Positions 31,585 to 40,467 of a stretch of DNA of 50,433 nucleotides are shown here, one piece after another. Every line of letters begins with the position of its first letter. The stretch's first letter is position 1. The position numbers and the translations under genes were made by a program. This DNA comes from an uncultured Myxococcales bacterium (GTDB taxonomy: Bacteria; Myxococcota_A; UBA9042), in assembly GCA_937910235.1 (NCBI GenBank), contig CALENB010000135.1, forward strand, positions 1-50,433, in the 5' to 3' direction. A model generated the notes under the pieces. The model saw nothing but the letters and a program-made list of their open reading frames with translations, was not told the DNA's origin and did not search any database.

Positions 31585-32022
31585 ATGAAGAAGAAACAAG
31601 TCGGTATCTGGTTGGACAGCAGGGAGGCCTTCATCATCGAGGTGGAGGGCGAGACCGGGCCCCCTGAGATCATCCACATCGAGTCTGAGATCGAAGACCA
31701 GACGCACTACCACGACGACGAGCCCCGTCGCGGCGTCTTCGCGAACGAGCAGCACATTCTGCCGGAGAAGAAGTTTCAGAATCGGCATGCGCAGCAGGTG
31801 ACGCAGTACGTTCGTGAGCTCGCCGAGCAGTTGGAGGACGCGACGCAGATCTTCATCTTTGGTCCGGGCGTGATGAAGACGCACCTAGCCAAGCACCTGG
31901 AGAGCCTGCCGTCGTTCGGTGGTGAGGTGAAGGCGGTCCAGGCCGAGCAGCACCTGACGCAGAACCAGTTGGTCGCCGCGGTCCGGCAGTTCTTTCAGCC
32001 ACGACGCGCTGCGCAGTTCTAA
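31585..32022 (+). CDS. Small protein with eRF1-like fold, translation-associated family
   Basis: This 145-residue protein begins MKKKQVGIWLDSREAFIIEV and has a later strand TQIFIFGPGVMKTHLAKHLE. It ends in a short basic tail. The W-L-D-x-R-x-A start plus F-G-P-G near residue 90 resembles small bacterial proteins described as eRF1-domain-like or translational machinery proteins; I make this link from pattern memory only. It is acidic in the middle with a His/Asp patch (THYHDDEP). It stands alone after the nuo operon, with its own Shine-Dalgarno sequence. A role at the ribosome or in stress is possible but unproven. Confidence 0.7.
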   Translation: MKKKQVGIWLDSREAFIIEVEGETGPPEIIHIESEIEDQTHYHDDEPRRGVFANEQHILPEKKFQNRHAQQVTQYVRELAEQLEDATQIFIFGPGVMKTHLAKHLESLPSFGGEVKAVQAEQHLTQNQLVAAVRQFFQPRRAAQF

Positions 32023-32088
32023 TGCGGCGGCGCGACGGCGGGTGGTGTGCTCGGCATCGCCCGCCGTGGCGCAGGGTCAACCGGTGCC

Positions 32089-32526
32089 CTATCGTCGCCG
32101 ATTCTTCCGATCGGAGGGTCGTTGATTCGGCCTGTACGTTCGACTCACCGGCCCAGATCTTCGCGGGTTCACGTATCGGTACCTGACCCGGTAGTTGGGC
32201 GGCGCCCAGTAGCCGTGCACGAAGTGATGACGACTGCCGCGCAAGACCCACCCGGACCGGACCCACACGTGGCTTGGCGTGGGCGGCGCGGCCCACTGGC
32301 CGGTGATCCATACGTAGGTGAGGCCGCTCCAGAACCAGTATCCAGGGGTCCACACCAACCCGACTTGCGGCGGGTCGCTAGGTGGCTCCTCCTGCGCCGC
32401 TGGCGGCGGCGGCGTCACACCCTCGTGTTCGCTCCAATAACCCGGCGGCGCATAGATCGGCACACAGGCGATCTGCGCGGCCACGAGAAAGACACCAACG
32501 ACGACGCGGTGGATGAGATGGCTCAT
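32089..32526 (-). CDS. YXWGXW-type repeat lipoprotein
   Basis: This 145-residue lipoprotein has the signal peptide MSHLIHRVVVGVFLVAAQIA with the lipid-bearing Cys at 21. The mature part has Trp/Tyr/Pro repeats: VWTPGYWFWSGLTYVWITGQW, here seen as WTPGYWFWSG, YVWITGQWAAPP and FVHGYWAPPNYRVRYRYV. This is the pattern of YXWGXW (BcpO-related) envelope proteins of unknown function. The C-terminus is Arg-rich. A GGAG lies 8 bases before the ATG. The nearest gene on the same strand, pcm, ends 105 bp upstream of this start. Confidence 0.82.
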   Translation of the reverse strand: MSHLIHRVVVGVFLVAAQIACVPIYAPPGYWSEHEGVTPPPPAAQEEPPSDPPQVGLVWTPGYWFWSGLTYVWITGQWAAPPTPSHVWVRSGWVLRGSRHHFVHGYWAPPNYRVRYRYVNPRRSGPVSRTYRPNQRPSDRKNRRR

Positions 32527-32631
32527 TGGAGCGCTCCGTAGGCTGACGTCCGGCCAAGGGCACCGGATCGAAGAACGGGCTACGACCTCTGCGGTTGTCA
32601 GTGTAGGCCCGCCATGCGCGCGATCCGCCCT

Positions 32632-33345
32632 TCAGTTCAACAGCGCGTCATCCTCACGCTGCTGGCGTAGCGGCACAAACGCGACCCGCAGGACTGACCG
32701 GACCGTCAGCGGCAAGTCGTTTGGCTTCGTCTCAAGATCGCCATCGTCCCTGCCTTTCTCGATCAGCATCAGCTCTTGTCCAGTGGGCGTCGTCAGCGGG
32801 AGTACCAGGCGACCGCCGGGGCGCAGCTGCGCGACCAACGCGGGCGGAACCTCGCGGGCACAAGCCGTGACGATGACCGCGTCGAACGGGCTGGTTTCCG
32901 GCCACCCCTTGGCGCCGTCGCCCGTGCGAATGTCGACGTTGTGATAGCCGAGCCGCTCCAAGCGCGCGGCGGCGCTGGCCGCCAGCTCGGGCTCCAGCTC
33001 GATGGAGTAGACGTGACGCGCGAGCGTGGCCAGCACGGCGGTCTGGTAGCCGCAGCCGGTGCCCACTTCCAGCACGTGATCCTCGGGATCTAGCGCCAAC
33101 AGCTGGGTCATCAAGGCGACGATGAACGGCTGCGAGATCGTCTGGCTGAAGCGGATCGGCAGCGGTTGGTTGGACCACGCGAACGGCCGGTCTGCCGGCA
33201 ACACAAACTCGTGGCGCGGCACGGTCCCCATGGCCGCCATGACCCGGGCATCGAAGGCGCGCAGGCCGGTCGCCCGCGCCGTCTCGGCTGCGACGGCTGC
33301 GATCTGCGCCATTAGCCCGCTCCGCTCGCGTTCATAGCCGTCCAC
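32632..33345 (-). CDS. pcm: Protein-L-isoaspartate O-methyltransferase
   Basis: Pcm uses SAM to methylate isoaspartyl residues in damaged proteins so that they can revert to aspartate. The 237-residue protein has the family motifs PRHEFVLP, FSQTISQPFIVALMTQLL, HVLEVGTGCGYQTAVLA (SAM motif I), RLERLGYHNVDIRTGDGAKG and PFDAVIVTACAREVPPAL, then QLRPGGRLVLPL. The start is a GTG with a strong GGAGG 6 bases upstream. It lies 18 bp after the stop of the methionine adenosyltransferase gene, so both are in one operon and the upstream enzyme can supply its cofactor. Confidence 0.93.
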   Translation of the reverse strand: MDGYERERSGLMAQIAAVAAETARATGLRAFDARVMAAMGTVPRHEFVLPADRPFAWSNQPLPIRFSQTISQPFIVALMTQLLALDPEDHVLEVGTGCGYQTAVLATLARHVYSIELEPELAASAAARLERLGYHNVDIRTGDGAKGWPETSPFDAVIVTACAREVPPALVAQLRPGGRLVLPLTTPTGQELMLIEKGRDDGDLETKPNDLPLTVRSVLRVAFVPLRQQREDDALLN

Positions 33346-33363
33346 GATGCCCTCCAGGTTGCG

Positions 33364-34566
33364 TCAGTAGAGCTGAATCTCCCCTGCCAACAGGGCGCGC
33401 CACAGGGTGGGAATGCGTTGGATCTCTTGCCGCGCCACCGCCTCAGCGCCCGGGCGGACGGCCTCCAAGGGCACCCCCGCCTCAGGCGAGAGCCGCAGCA
33501 GCAGCACGGCGGGGTCGTCCACAGGTCGACCGATTTGACTCACCAAGCAGCAATGCGCCGCCGCTAGCCCGTCGACAGATGCGACCGCCGCCGCTGCGAT
33601 CTGCCGGGCCGCGACGTTGTAGAGCTTGCCGACATGCGTCATCGGGTTCTTGCCAGCCACCGCCTCCAGGGTCATCCAGCGAAAGGGCGCGATCAGGCCA
33701 TTGGCCCGGTTGCCGCGGCCCACTTCACCGTCGTCACCCGCCTCAGCCGACGTACCGGTGACGGTCAGGTACAGGCTACCCGTGCCCGGATCATCGCCCG
33801 TGTTGACGTCGACCTCCGCGCTGCATCCCGTCGCCTGCTCGGCCGCATCCCGCGCGAGCTGACTGACACGGGCCTTCTTCTCCAGATAGTCCTCCGTGTG
33901 CAGGATGTGGCGGTCGACAAAGGCGCACCCCACGGTGAGCTGTACGCGGTCACGCTGCCGCACCCCCATGACCTTGATGTCCTCGCCGATCTCCGGGTGC
34001 TGCCGCTTGATCTTTGGCGCGTTGAGGGCGCTCTCCACGGCCGCGACCATAGTCTCGAGCGTCGAGAGCGGCGCTGACCCGACACCGCACGACGTGTCGT
34101 TGGCCAGCATGACACCGGCCGCGTGCTGCCGGGCAAACAACGCCACCAAGTCGGTCGATCCGGGGCGGATCATGCACCGCACCCGCACATGCCGATCGGG
34201 ATCGAGGGCATGGAAGTGCGCCCGAAACCAATCGTGGACACAGCTCTCGGCGAGCGCCTCGATCGGCACATCGACACCCTGAAACTGGCGCGTGGCGCGA
34301 CCGGCCAGGATGATCTCGATGGGCTGCAGCACCTCGCCGCCGCCAAACGCAGGCCGCGATGCGCCGCCGCAGAGCAGCGCTTTATCGACGTTGTGATGCA
34401 AGATCATCCCGAAGTGATCGAGGTAATAGCGCGATAGACGAACGCTCAGGGCTTCGGCGAGCGCGTCGCAGATCGTATCGGGGTGTCCCAACCCCTTGCG
34501 CTCGACGACCTCGAAGGCGGCTTTGTCGATCGGCGTTGCGGTGCTCTGTTCGATCAGGACGTCCAT
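33364..34566 (-). CDS. Archaeal-type S-adenosylmethionine synthetase
   Basis: This 400-residue enzyme makes SAM from methionine and ATP. It belongs to the archaeal MAT family (Pfam AdoMet_Synthase), not the usual bacterial MetK: VVERKGLGHPDTICDALAE, HHNVDKALLCGG, MLANDTSCGVGSAPLS, then the GTGSLYLTVTGTSAEAGDDG segment and GRGNRANGLI, followed by AGKNPMTHVGKLYN, all match it. MetK signatures such as GAGDQG are absent. The archaeal 'RPMSLEA' is RWMTLEA here. It is rare among bacteria and probably came by transfer, though base composition matches its neighbours. It is first in a two-gene operon with pcm. A normal metK is expected elsewhere, or this is the sole enzyme; the window cannot tell. Confidence 0.9.
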   Translation of the reverse strand: MDVLIEQSTATPIDKAAFEVVERKGLGHPDTICDALAEALSVRLSRYYLDHFGMILHHNVDKALLCGGASRPAFGGGEVLQPIEIILAGRATRQFQGVDVPIEALAESCVHDWFRAHFHALDPDRHVRVRCMIRPGSTDLVALFARQHAAGVMLANDTSCGVGSAPLSTLETMVAAVESALNAPKIKRQHPEIGEDIKVMGVRQRDRVQLTVGCAFVDRHILHTEDYLEKKARVSQLARDAAEQATGCSAEVDVNTGDDPGTGSLYLTVTGTSAEAGDDGEVGRGNRANGLIAPFRWMTLEAVAGKNPMTHVGKLYNVAARQIAAAAVASVDGLAAAHCCLVSQIGRPVDDPAVLLLRLSPEAGVPLEAVRPGAEAVARQEIQRIPTLWRALLAGEIQLY

Positions 34567-34686
34567 GGCTGTGTCCCCGTCTCGGTGTGCGGCGACATCC
34601 GTTCAACCGATGTCGTCCACGACCCAGGCCAGCGAAAACCGCCGCGGGCCGCAAGCTCAACCTAGACCGCCGCGACGGCTGGTGTG

Positions 34687-35907
34687 CTACGGGCTTGGTG
34701 GGGTGCGCTGCGCCACAGCGGATGCGACGCGGCGGAGGACACCGCGGGCGAGACGGCTGGGCAGCTGGCCACGCGTCGCCGCCCGCTGTAGGGCCGCTTC
34801 CACGGTGTCCAGCGCGCGCGGCGGCTCCAACTGCGCCACCGCTGCACGAGCGGCCGGGAGGTCGGCGAGCACCCGCAGGGCGACGCGCGCGGCGTCATCG
34901 CCGCTGCCGCTGACAAAGAGATGCACTCCGTCGGGCCGCGCCACCGCATCGGAGGCCAGCGTCGGGGTGCCGAGACACAGCGCTTCTCGCACGGAGACTG
35001 AATCGCCATCGCTGAGCGTCGGCCGCACAAAGAGGTCCGACACCGCCCAGAGATCGCTTCCCTCATCGAGCGCATCAGCGTGAATCAGCAGGCGCGCATC
35101 GAGACCATGAGCCTGCGCCATGGCTTGGTCGAACAACGCCGCGTCGCCGCGCCGGGGCAGCTGAAAGACGAACCCCGCGTTGGGATGCGCCGCCGCCACC
35201 GCGTTGGCGAGGGCGACGAAGGTGTCGAAGCCGTACAGATCACGCCCGTCCTGTGTGGCGACCAGGGCGGCGGCCCCGGCCGAGATGATCGGGCTGTGTT
35301 GGGCGACAAAAGCGCGGAGTTTGGGGGGTAATCGCGCATCTCGTGGCGACGCCGCCTCCGGCGCAATGAACGGCGCGACGTAGGCCACCTTAGCGGCCGG
35401 GATCCCGGAGCGCACCAACCGATCGGCGACGTGCGCGCCGCTGCCAAAGGCGTACGCCAAGCGATGACCGGCGAGCTGCAGTATCGCCCGCTGCGCGAGC
35501 GGCGCCTGTGGGTCAAACGTCCGATAGGAGTGCACCGAGACGATGAGCGGGATCCCAACCGCCTCACAGGCGGCGACAAACGGCACCACCGTCTTCCACG
35601 GCAGGCCGATCAAGTGCAGCTGCGCGACCTCCACCCCGCGCGCCGCCATGACCCGCGCCGCGTCGAGCGCCTGGCGTTTGGATGGCGGCGACGGCAGCAC
35701 CTCGATCCCAGCCGCGGCCGGCACCGTGTGGCCCTGCGTGTCGAGCACCGTGACGCGGTGACCACGCCGCGCTAGCTGCTGCGAGAGCCGCTGAACGTAC
35801 ACAGAGATCCCGCCCCACGGCGTCGGCCAAGGTCCGATCTGAGCGATGTGGAGTCGGTCATTCACGCTCACGCTCACGCTCACCCTCGTTTGTAGCCTCA
35901 GTCCCAT
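34687..35907 (-). CDS. Family 4 glycosyltransferase
   Basis: This 406-residue protein is a GT-B fold, GT4-type sugar transferase. The N-terminal domain opens LHIAQIGPWPTPWGGISVYVQRLSQQLARRGH, seen as IAQIGPWPTPWGG and RLSQQLARRGH, which holds the acceptor-side Gly-rich loop. The C-terminal domain has LFVRPTLSDGDSVSVREAL, where the usual P-S-x-x-E-x-F-G is P-T-L-S-D-G-D-S-V-S-V-R-E-A and the donor-binding Glu is kept. The substrate is unknown. The start is uncertain: ATG at 35907 is preferred, but GTG at 35865, just after a run of GTGAGC hexamers that gives VSVSVSV, is equally plausible. It diverges from the radical SAM gene with about 100 bp between starts. Confidence 0.85.
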   Translation of the reverse strand: MGLRLQTRVSVSVSVNDRLHIAQIGPWPTPWGGISVYVQRLSQQLARRGHRVTVLDTQGHTVPAAAGIEVLPSPPSKRQALDAARVMAARGVEVAQLHLIGLPWKTVVPFVAACEAVGIPLIVSVHSYRTFDPQAPLAQRAILQLAGHRLAYAFGSGAHVADRLVRSGIPAAKVAYVAPFIAPEAASPRDARLPPKLRAFVAQHSPIISAGAAALVATQDGRDLYGFDTFVALANAVAAAHPNAGFVFQLPRRGDAALFDQAMAQAHGLDARLLIHADALDEGSDLWAVSDLFVRPTLSDGDSVSVREALCLGTPTLASDAVARPDGVHLFVSGSGDDAARVALRVLADLPAARAAVAQLEPPRALDTVEAALQRAATRGQLPSRLARGVLRRVASAVAQRTPPSP

Positions 35908-36006
35908 CTCAACCCGCCGCGCCACTCTCCCCCCGAACAAGCGGCGAAATCAAGGTCCTGAACCCGCCGTGTGGTACACCGTCGCCCCAAACTGGAGCGG
36001 CCCCGC

Positions 36007-37761
36007 ATGCAGCCTTATCTACCGGAGCAGGTGCTCCCCAACCCAGACGCCCCGACGTTCGACATCGTCCTGGCGACCCTCAACGCCCGCTACATCCACG
36101 CCGCCTTTGGTCTGCGCTGTCTGCAGGCCAACCTCGGATCGCTGCAGCCCGCCAGCCAAATCCAAGAGTTCACCACCCAGACCCGCCCGCTGGTCATCGC
36201 CGAGACCCTGCTCGCGGCCTCACCACGCATCGTCGGTCTCGGCGTCTACATCTGGAACACAACCGAGACGCTGGCGCTCGTGCGGCTGCTCAAAGCCCTA
36301 GAACCCGGGCTGATCATCGTCTTGGGTGGTCCCGAGATCAGTTTTGAGACCGACCAGCAGCCGCTCTTTGTGCTCGCCGATCACGTCATCACGGGCGAAG
36401 GCGAGCTGGCCTTCGCGGCGCTCTGCCATCAGCTGCTCGGCCCAACCGCGAACGTGCACGCCGCCGCCATGCCGGCTGTGGATCGGCCGCCGCCGCCCAA
36501 ACTCATCCCAGGCGGCCTGCCCGATCCTGCGGCGTTGGCGCTGCCCTATGATCTCTACACCGACGCCGACATCGCCGACCGCGTGCTCTACGTCGAAGCC
36601 TCCCGCGGTTGCCCCTATCGCTGCGAGTTCTGCCTCTCCGCCCTCGACAAATCCGTCCGCCAGTTCCCGCTCGAGGCCTTCCTCGCGGCCATGACTACCT
36701 TGCTCGATCGGGGCGCGCGCAGCTTCAAGTTCGTCGATCGCACCTTCAACCTCTCGCCCCGCACCAGTGAAGCGATCTTGCGCTTTTTCCTCGGGCGCAT
36801 CGCTGAACTGGGCCCAGACGACGGCCTCTTCCTGCATTTTGAGATGGTCCCCGACCGCTTCCCCGTCGCCCTCCGCAGCCTCATCGCCGCGTTCCCGCCG
36901 GGCGCCGTGCAGTTCGAGGTCGGCGTACAAACCCTCAACGAAGACGTGGCCGCGCGCATCGATCGGCGCCAGCGCAACGACAAGGTCTTCGAGAACCTCC
37001 ATTTTCTCGATCAGCACACCGGCGTGCATGTGCATGCCGACCTCATCATTGGCCTGCCGGGCGAAGATCTGGCCTCCTTCGGCCTGGGCTTCGACCGGTT
37101 GCTCGCCACCGGGGTCGACGAGATTCAAGTCGGCATCCTCAAGCGCCTGCGCGGCGCGCCGATCGCCCATCATACCGCAGCGTGGCAGATGCTCTACAGC
37201 CCCCTGCCGCCCTACGAGCTGCTGCGTAACCGCGACCTGACAGCTACGCACATGCAGCAAATGCGCGGTTTCGCCCGGTTTTGGGACCTGTTCGCCAACA
37301 GCGGTCGGTTTCAGCAGACCCTGCCGCTGCTGCTCGCGGGCGACGCACCCTCTGATGAGCCAGACACGTCTGCAGCGCCTCACACGCCGAACACACCAGC
37401 CACGTCCGGTGCGTTTGACGCGTTCTTGCGCTTCTCCGATTGGCTGCGTGACCACGTCGGCCAGAGCCACGCCCTGTCGCTGCAGCGTTGTGTCGGGGCG
37501 CTGTTCACCTATCTCGTCTCGGTGCGAGGCTTGCGGCCTGAAGACGCCGCAGCGCCGTTGGCCGCGGATTATCGGCGTGTCAGCAAGAAGCAACACGTGC
37601 CGGCGGTGCTCCAGCGCCATGTCAAAACGGTCTCTGCGCCCGCGTCGTCGGCGCCAATCGCCTCCGCCTCGGCCGCCACCGTCGCCCCAACCTCTGCCCC
37701 CCCAACCTCTGCCCGCCCGGCCAGCGCCGCGCCCAGTCGTCAGCGCCGTCACCAGCCCTGA
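36007..37761 (+). CDS. B12-binding radical SAM protein with DUF4080-type tail
   Basis: This 584-residue enzyme has three parts. Residues 18-140 form a cobalamin-binding Rossmann domain (VLATLNARYIHAAFGL, IVLGGPEISFE). Residues about 190-400 form a radical SAM barrel, with the 4Fe-4S ligands Cys202, Cys206 and Cys209 in EASRGCPYRCEFCLSALD. The C-terminal domain has the LLRNRDLTATHMQQMRGFARFWD region typical of DUF4080 proteins. Such enzymes use SAM and cobalamin for methyl transfer or rearrangement; the substrate is unknown. The last 60 residues are a Pro/Ala/Ser low-complexity tail. I chose ATG 36007 over GTG 35971, because the family begins near MQPY with no leader. It lies 84 bp upstream of recQ. 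Confidence 0.85.
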   Translation: MQPYLPEQVLPNPDAPTFDIVLATLNARYIHAAFGLRCLQANLGSLQPASQIQEFTTQTRPLVIAETLLAASPRIVGLGVYIWNTTETLALVRLLKALEPGLIIVLGGPEISFETDQQPLFVLADHVITGEGELAFAALCHQLLGPTANVHAAAMPAVDRPPPPKLIPGGLPDPAALALPYDLYTDADIADRVLYVEASRGCPYRCEFCLSALDKSVRQFPLEAFLAAMTTLLDRGARSFKFVDRTFNLSPRTSEAILRFFLGRIAELGPDDGLFLHFEMVPDRFPVALRSLIAAFPPGAVQFEVGVQTLNEDVAARIDRRQRNDKVFENLHFLDQHTGVHVHADLIIGLPGEDLASFGLGFDRLLATGVDEIQVGILKRLRGAPIAHHTAAWQMLYSPLPPYELLRNRDLTATHMQQMRGFARFWDLFANSGRFQQTLPLLLAGDAPSDEPDTSAAPHTPNTPATSGAFDAFLRFSDWLRDHVGQSHALSLQRCVGALFTYLVSVRGLRPEDAAAPLAADYRRVSKKQHVPAVLQRHVKTVSAPASSAPIASASAATVAPTSAPPTSARPASAAPSRQRRHQP

Positions 37762-37845
37762 CGACGCGGCGACCTTCGCCGCAATCGATGCGTCACAGGC
37801 TGACGCACGGTCACGCTACCTGTCTCCCTCACCACGGAGCCCCAG

Positions 37846-39807
37846 ATGCAACCCGCTGAGATGCAGCCCACCGAAACGCAGCCCACCGACACGCAGGCCA
37901 CGCTGAAGTCGGTCTTCGGATTCGACACCTTCCGCCCCGGCCAAGCCCAGACCATTGAGACCCTGCTCGCCGGTCGGCCGGCGCTGGCGATCTTCCCGAC
38001 CGGCGGTGGCAAGAGCCTGTGTTATCAGCTGCCCGCCCTGCTCCTGCCGGGGCTGACGCTGGTGATCTCGCCGCTCATCGCGCTGATGAAAGATCAGGTC
38101 GACCAGCTCCAGCGCCTGAACGTCGCCGCGGCGAAGTTAGATTCGAGCCTGAGCGGCGACGAGGCCCGCGCCATCTACAACCGTATGGAAGACGGCTCCC
38201 TCAAGCTGCTCTACGTCGCGCCTGAGAGGCTGGGAAATGAGGGTTTTCGCGCTCGTTTGCGCCGCGCGCAGCTGAGCATGCTGGCGATCGATGAAGCGCA
38301 CTGCATCTCGGAGTGGGGCCACAACTTCCGGCCGGACTACCTGAAGATCGCCGCTTTTGCCCAGGAGCTCGGCATCGGCCGCATCCTCGCGTTGACGGCG
38401 ACGGCCACACCTGCGGTGGCGGCGGACGTGCGCGCGGCGTTTGCCATCGCCGAGGCCGACCACGTGCAGACCGGATTTCATCGACCCAACCTCACCTTGC
38501 GCGTGCATCGCTGTGCAGGCCCCGATCGCATGGCGAAGCTGATCGAGCGGCTGCACGCCCAAGGTGGCGGCGCGACCATCGTCTACACCACCCTGCAAAA
38601 GACCGCGGAGCAGGTGTCGGCGGCGCTGGGTCGGGCCGGGTTCAACGCGGCCGTCTACCACGCCGGCCTGAAACCGGAGCGGCGCTCGGCGACGCAGGAC
38701 GCGTTCATGGCCGGCGAGGTGCCCATCGTGGTGGCGACCATCGCGTTTGGCATGGGCATCGACAAGGCCGATATTCGCGCCGTTTATCACTACAACCTGC
38801 CAAAATCCCTGGAGGGTTACTCTCAGGAGATCGGTCGCGCCGGTCGAGACGGCGCCCCCTCACGCTGCGAGCTGCTGGCCTCGGGCGACGATCAGGCGGT
38901 GCTCGATAACTTCTCCTTTGGCGACACGCCGACCACGGACGCGCTGCGGGGCGTGGTCGCGGCGCTCTTTGGGGCCGGGGAGGTGTTCTCGGTGTCGCGC
39001 TACGAGCTCTCTCGCGACCATGACATTCGTCCGCTGGTGGTGGCGACCATCCTGACCTACCTGGAGTTGGAGGGGATTCTGCGGGCGACCGGGCCGTTCT
39101 ATGCCGGCTATAAAGTCCAGTTCACCACGCCGCGGGCGCAGATCTATGCACGCTACAACGCCGACCGCGCAGCCTTCCTCGCCTCGGTCTTTGACGCCGG
39201 AAAGATGGGCCGGACCTGGCTGACGCTCGACCCCGACGAGGTCGCCGCGCAGATCGACCAGCCCCGGGACCGCGTCGTGGCCGCCGTGAACTACCTGGAG
39301 CAGCAGGGTGACGTGACCACCCAGCCCTCTGGCCTCCGTCACGGCTATCGGCGGCTGACCGACCCGCCCCAAGCGGACGTCGTCGCCAAGCTCGCCGCGC
39401 TGTTCAGCAAGCGCGAAGCCAACGACATCGCGCGCACCGCCCGTGTTTTGGCCTTCGCAGAGCTCGACACGTGCCTGACGGCGGCGTTGGTCGGCTATTT
39501 CGGCGAGCACCTGGCTGGCCCCTGCGGCCACTGCGGCCCCTGCTTAGGCGAGCCCGGCGGCGCGCTGCCACGCGCCGCGGCCGGCACGCTGGGTGATGCA
39601 GAGCGGCGACTGGTGCAGGAGGTGACCGCGGAGGACCACGCTGCGCTGACGCATCCACGGGCGTTGGCGCGCTTTCTGTGTGGCCTGAGCAGCCCAGCGC
39701 TGCAAGGGCGAAACGGCCTGCAACGCGACCGGCGCTTCGGTCGACTGGGACAACTCCCCTTTCTGCGCGTGCTGGAGATCGCCGAACTGGCAAAATCTTC
39801 GCGCTAG
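37846..39807 (+). CDS. recQ: ATP-dependent DNA helicase RecQ
   Basis: This 653-residue 3'-5' helicase acts in recombinational repair. Motifs are FRPGQAQTIETLLAGRPALA (motif 0/Q), PTGGGKSLCYQLPALL (Walker A), AIDEAHCISEWGHNFRPDY (DEAH box and aromatic-rich loop), LTATATPAV, VYHAGLKPERR and QEIGRAGRDG (motif VI). A zinc-binding region with CGHCGPCLG follows at about residue 560. The C-terminus lacks an obvious HRDC domain and instead ends with a short LTHPRALARFLCGLSSPAL helix unit found in many RecQ proteins. The N-terminal Gln/Pro/Thr repeats (MQPAEMQPTETQPTDTQ) mean the start could also be five codons later. Confidence 0.93.
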   Translation: MQPAEMQPTETQPTDTQATLKSVFGFDTFRPGQAQTIETLLAGRPALAIFPTGGGKSLCYQLPALLLPGLTLVISPLIALMKDQVDQLQRLNVAAAKLDSSLSGDEARAIYNRMEDGSLKLLYVAPERLGNEGFRARLRRAQLSMLAIDEAHCISEWGHNFRPDYLKIAAFAQELGIGRILALTATATPAVAADVRAAFAIAEADHVQTGFHRPNLTLRVHRCAGPDRMAKLIERLHAQGGGATIVYTTLQKTAEQVSAALGRAGFNAAVYHAGLKPERRSATQDAFMAGEVPIVVATIAFGMGIDKADIRAVYHYNLPKSLEGYSQEIGRAGRDGAPSRCELLASGDDQAVLDNFSFGDTPTTDALRGVVAALFGAGEVFSVSRYELSRDHDIRPLVVATILTYLELEGILRATGPFYAGYKVQFTTPRAQIYARYNADRAAFLASVFDAGKMGRTWLTLDPDEVAAQIDQPRDRVVAAVNYLEQQGDVTTQPSGLRHGYRRLTDPPQADVVAKLAALFSKREANDIARTARVLAFAELDTCLTAALVGYFGEHLAGPCGHCGPCLGEPGGALPRAAAGTLGDAERRLVQEVTAEDHAALTHPRALARFLCGLSSPALQGRNGLQRDRRFGRLGQLPFLRVLEIAELAKSSR

Positions 39808-39966
39808 ATTTGGGTGGATTTATCGCTGGTTAACAAGCTGTTAGCGCGACCTGGTGGCCGCGGTGGCGACAAGATGCGGCGCGGGCGTTGATTTGAGCGG
39901 CGACTCGCAGCATGGTCCGGGAGAGGACGGACAGCCGCCGAGGAGACTCGACCTGTTCAACCCCGT

Positions 39967-40040
39967 GCGCTTGTAGCTCAGCTGGATAGAGCATCGGCCT
40001 TCGAAGCCGAGGGTCGCAGGTTCGAATCCTGCCGGGCGCG
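39967..40040 (+). tRNA. tRNA-Arg (UCG anticodon)
   Basis: A full cloverleaf folds by hand. Acceptor GCGCTTG pairs with CGGGCGC (two G-U pairs), the D stem GCTC with GAGC, the anticodon stem TCGGC with GCCGA and the T stem GCAGG with CCTGC. The anticodon loop CTTCGAA gives anticodon TCG, reading CGA. The T loop is TTCGAAT and the discriminator base is G; CCA is not encoded. A 27-bp stretch of its 3' end is repeated at 42191. Confidence 0.93.
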
Positions 40041-40044
40041 CCGA
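40018..40044 (+). repeat. attL-like copy: 3' end of tRNA-Arg
   Basis: This 27-bp segment begins in the T stem and ends four bases past the tRNA. It is repeated in direct orientation at 42191-42217 with 24 of 27 bases identical; mismatches are at offsets 5, 16 and 19. tRNA 3' ends are classic attachment sites for tyrosine-recombinase elements. Confidence 0.72.
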
Positions 40045-40050
40045 GACGAG

Positions 40051-40090
40051 GAGGGGAGACAGCTTGGGCTGGCTTCCCTTTTCTCGTTTT
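40051..40090 (+). terminator. Probable terminator after tRNA-Arg
   Basis: Positions 40051-40057 (GAGGGGA) pair with 40075-40081 (TCCCTTT) through seven pairs, two of them G-U, around an inner AGC/GCT stem. The hairpin is followed by the T-rich run TTCTCGTTTT. It starts 10 bases after the tRNA. Confidence 0.5.
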
Positions 40091-40295
40091 GTGGCTGGCG
40101 GCTTGGTGATCCTGGCCGCCGTCGGCTCGCGACCCTCCTGCCGACTGCCAAGCCACCGAAACGCCCGGAGATCCGGCTCGGCAGACGCATGGCCCTGCGC
40201 TCACGTACCGCGGCGTCTCTTGTCCAGCCTCGTCCAGCCTCGTCCAGTCTTGGCGAGTCGTCTCGTTTCGCCGACACACGCACGCCGCTCCACAT

Positions 40296-40467
40296 GCCGA
40301 ACATGTAAAACATCTCAAATGATGTTTAGACCACAATTATGGCTATAAAACATCAAATATGAACGATTATAACCATGGCGTTTGCCTTCAACGCCGAGAC
40401 CTGATAAACAATCAACGCTGACTCGTTACAAAGGAATCCGCCAGATAAACTTCATAAAAGATGTCCT
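40296..40467 (+). promoter_or_regulatory. AT-rich hipBA control region with inverted repeats
   Basis: The 170 bp before hipB are strikingly AT-rich for this window. AAACATC (40308-40314) and GATGTTT (40321-40327) form a perfect 7-bp inverted repeat around TCAAAT. A further AAACATC half-site lies at 40348-40354 and GATGTC at 40460-40465. Repeated half-sites fit cooperative autorepression by HipB; several TA-rich stretches could be -10 boxes, but I cannot choose one. Confidence 0.6.

Noticed and set aside
39830-40336. Minus-strand reading frame with GRIRTCDPRLRRP
   Set aside because: This is the antisense of the tRNA-Arg gene; the peptide is a well-known spurious translation of the complement of tRNA genes.
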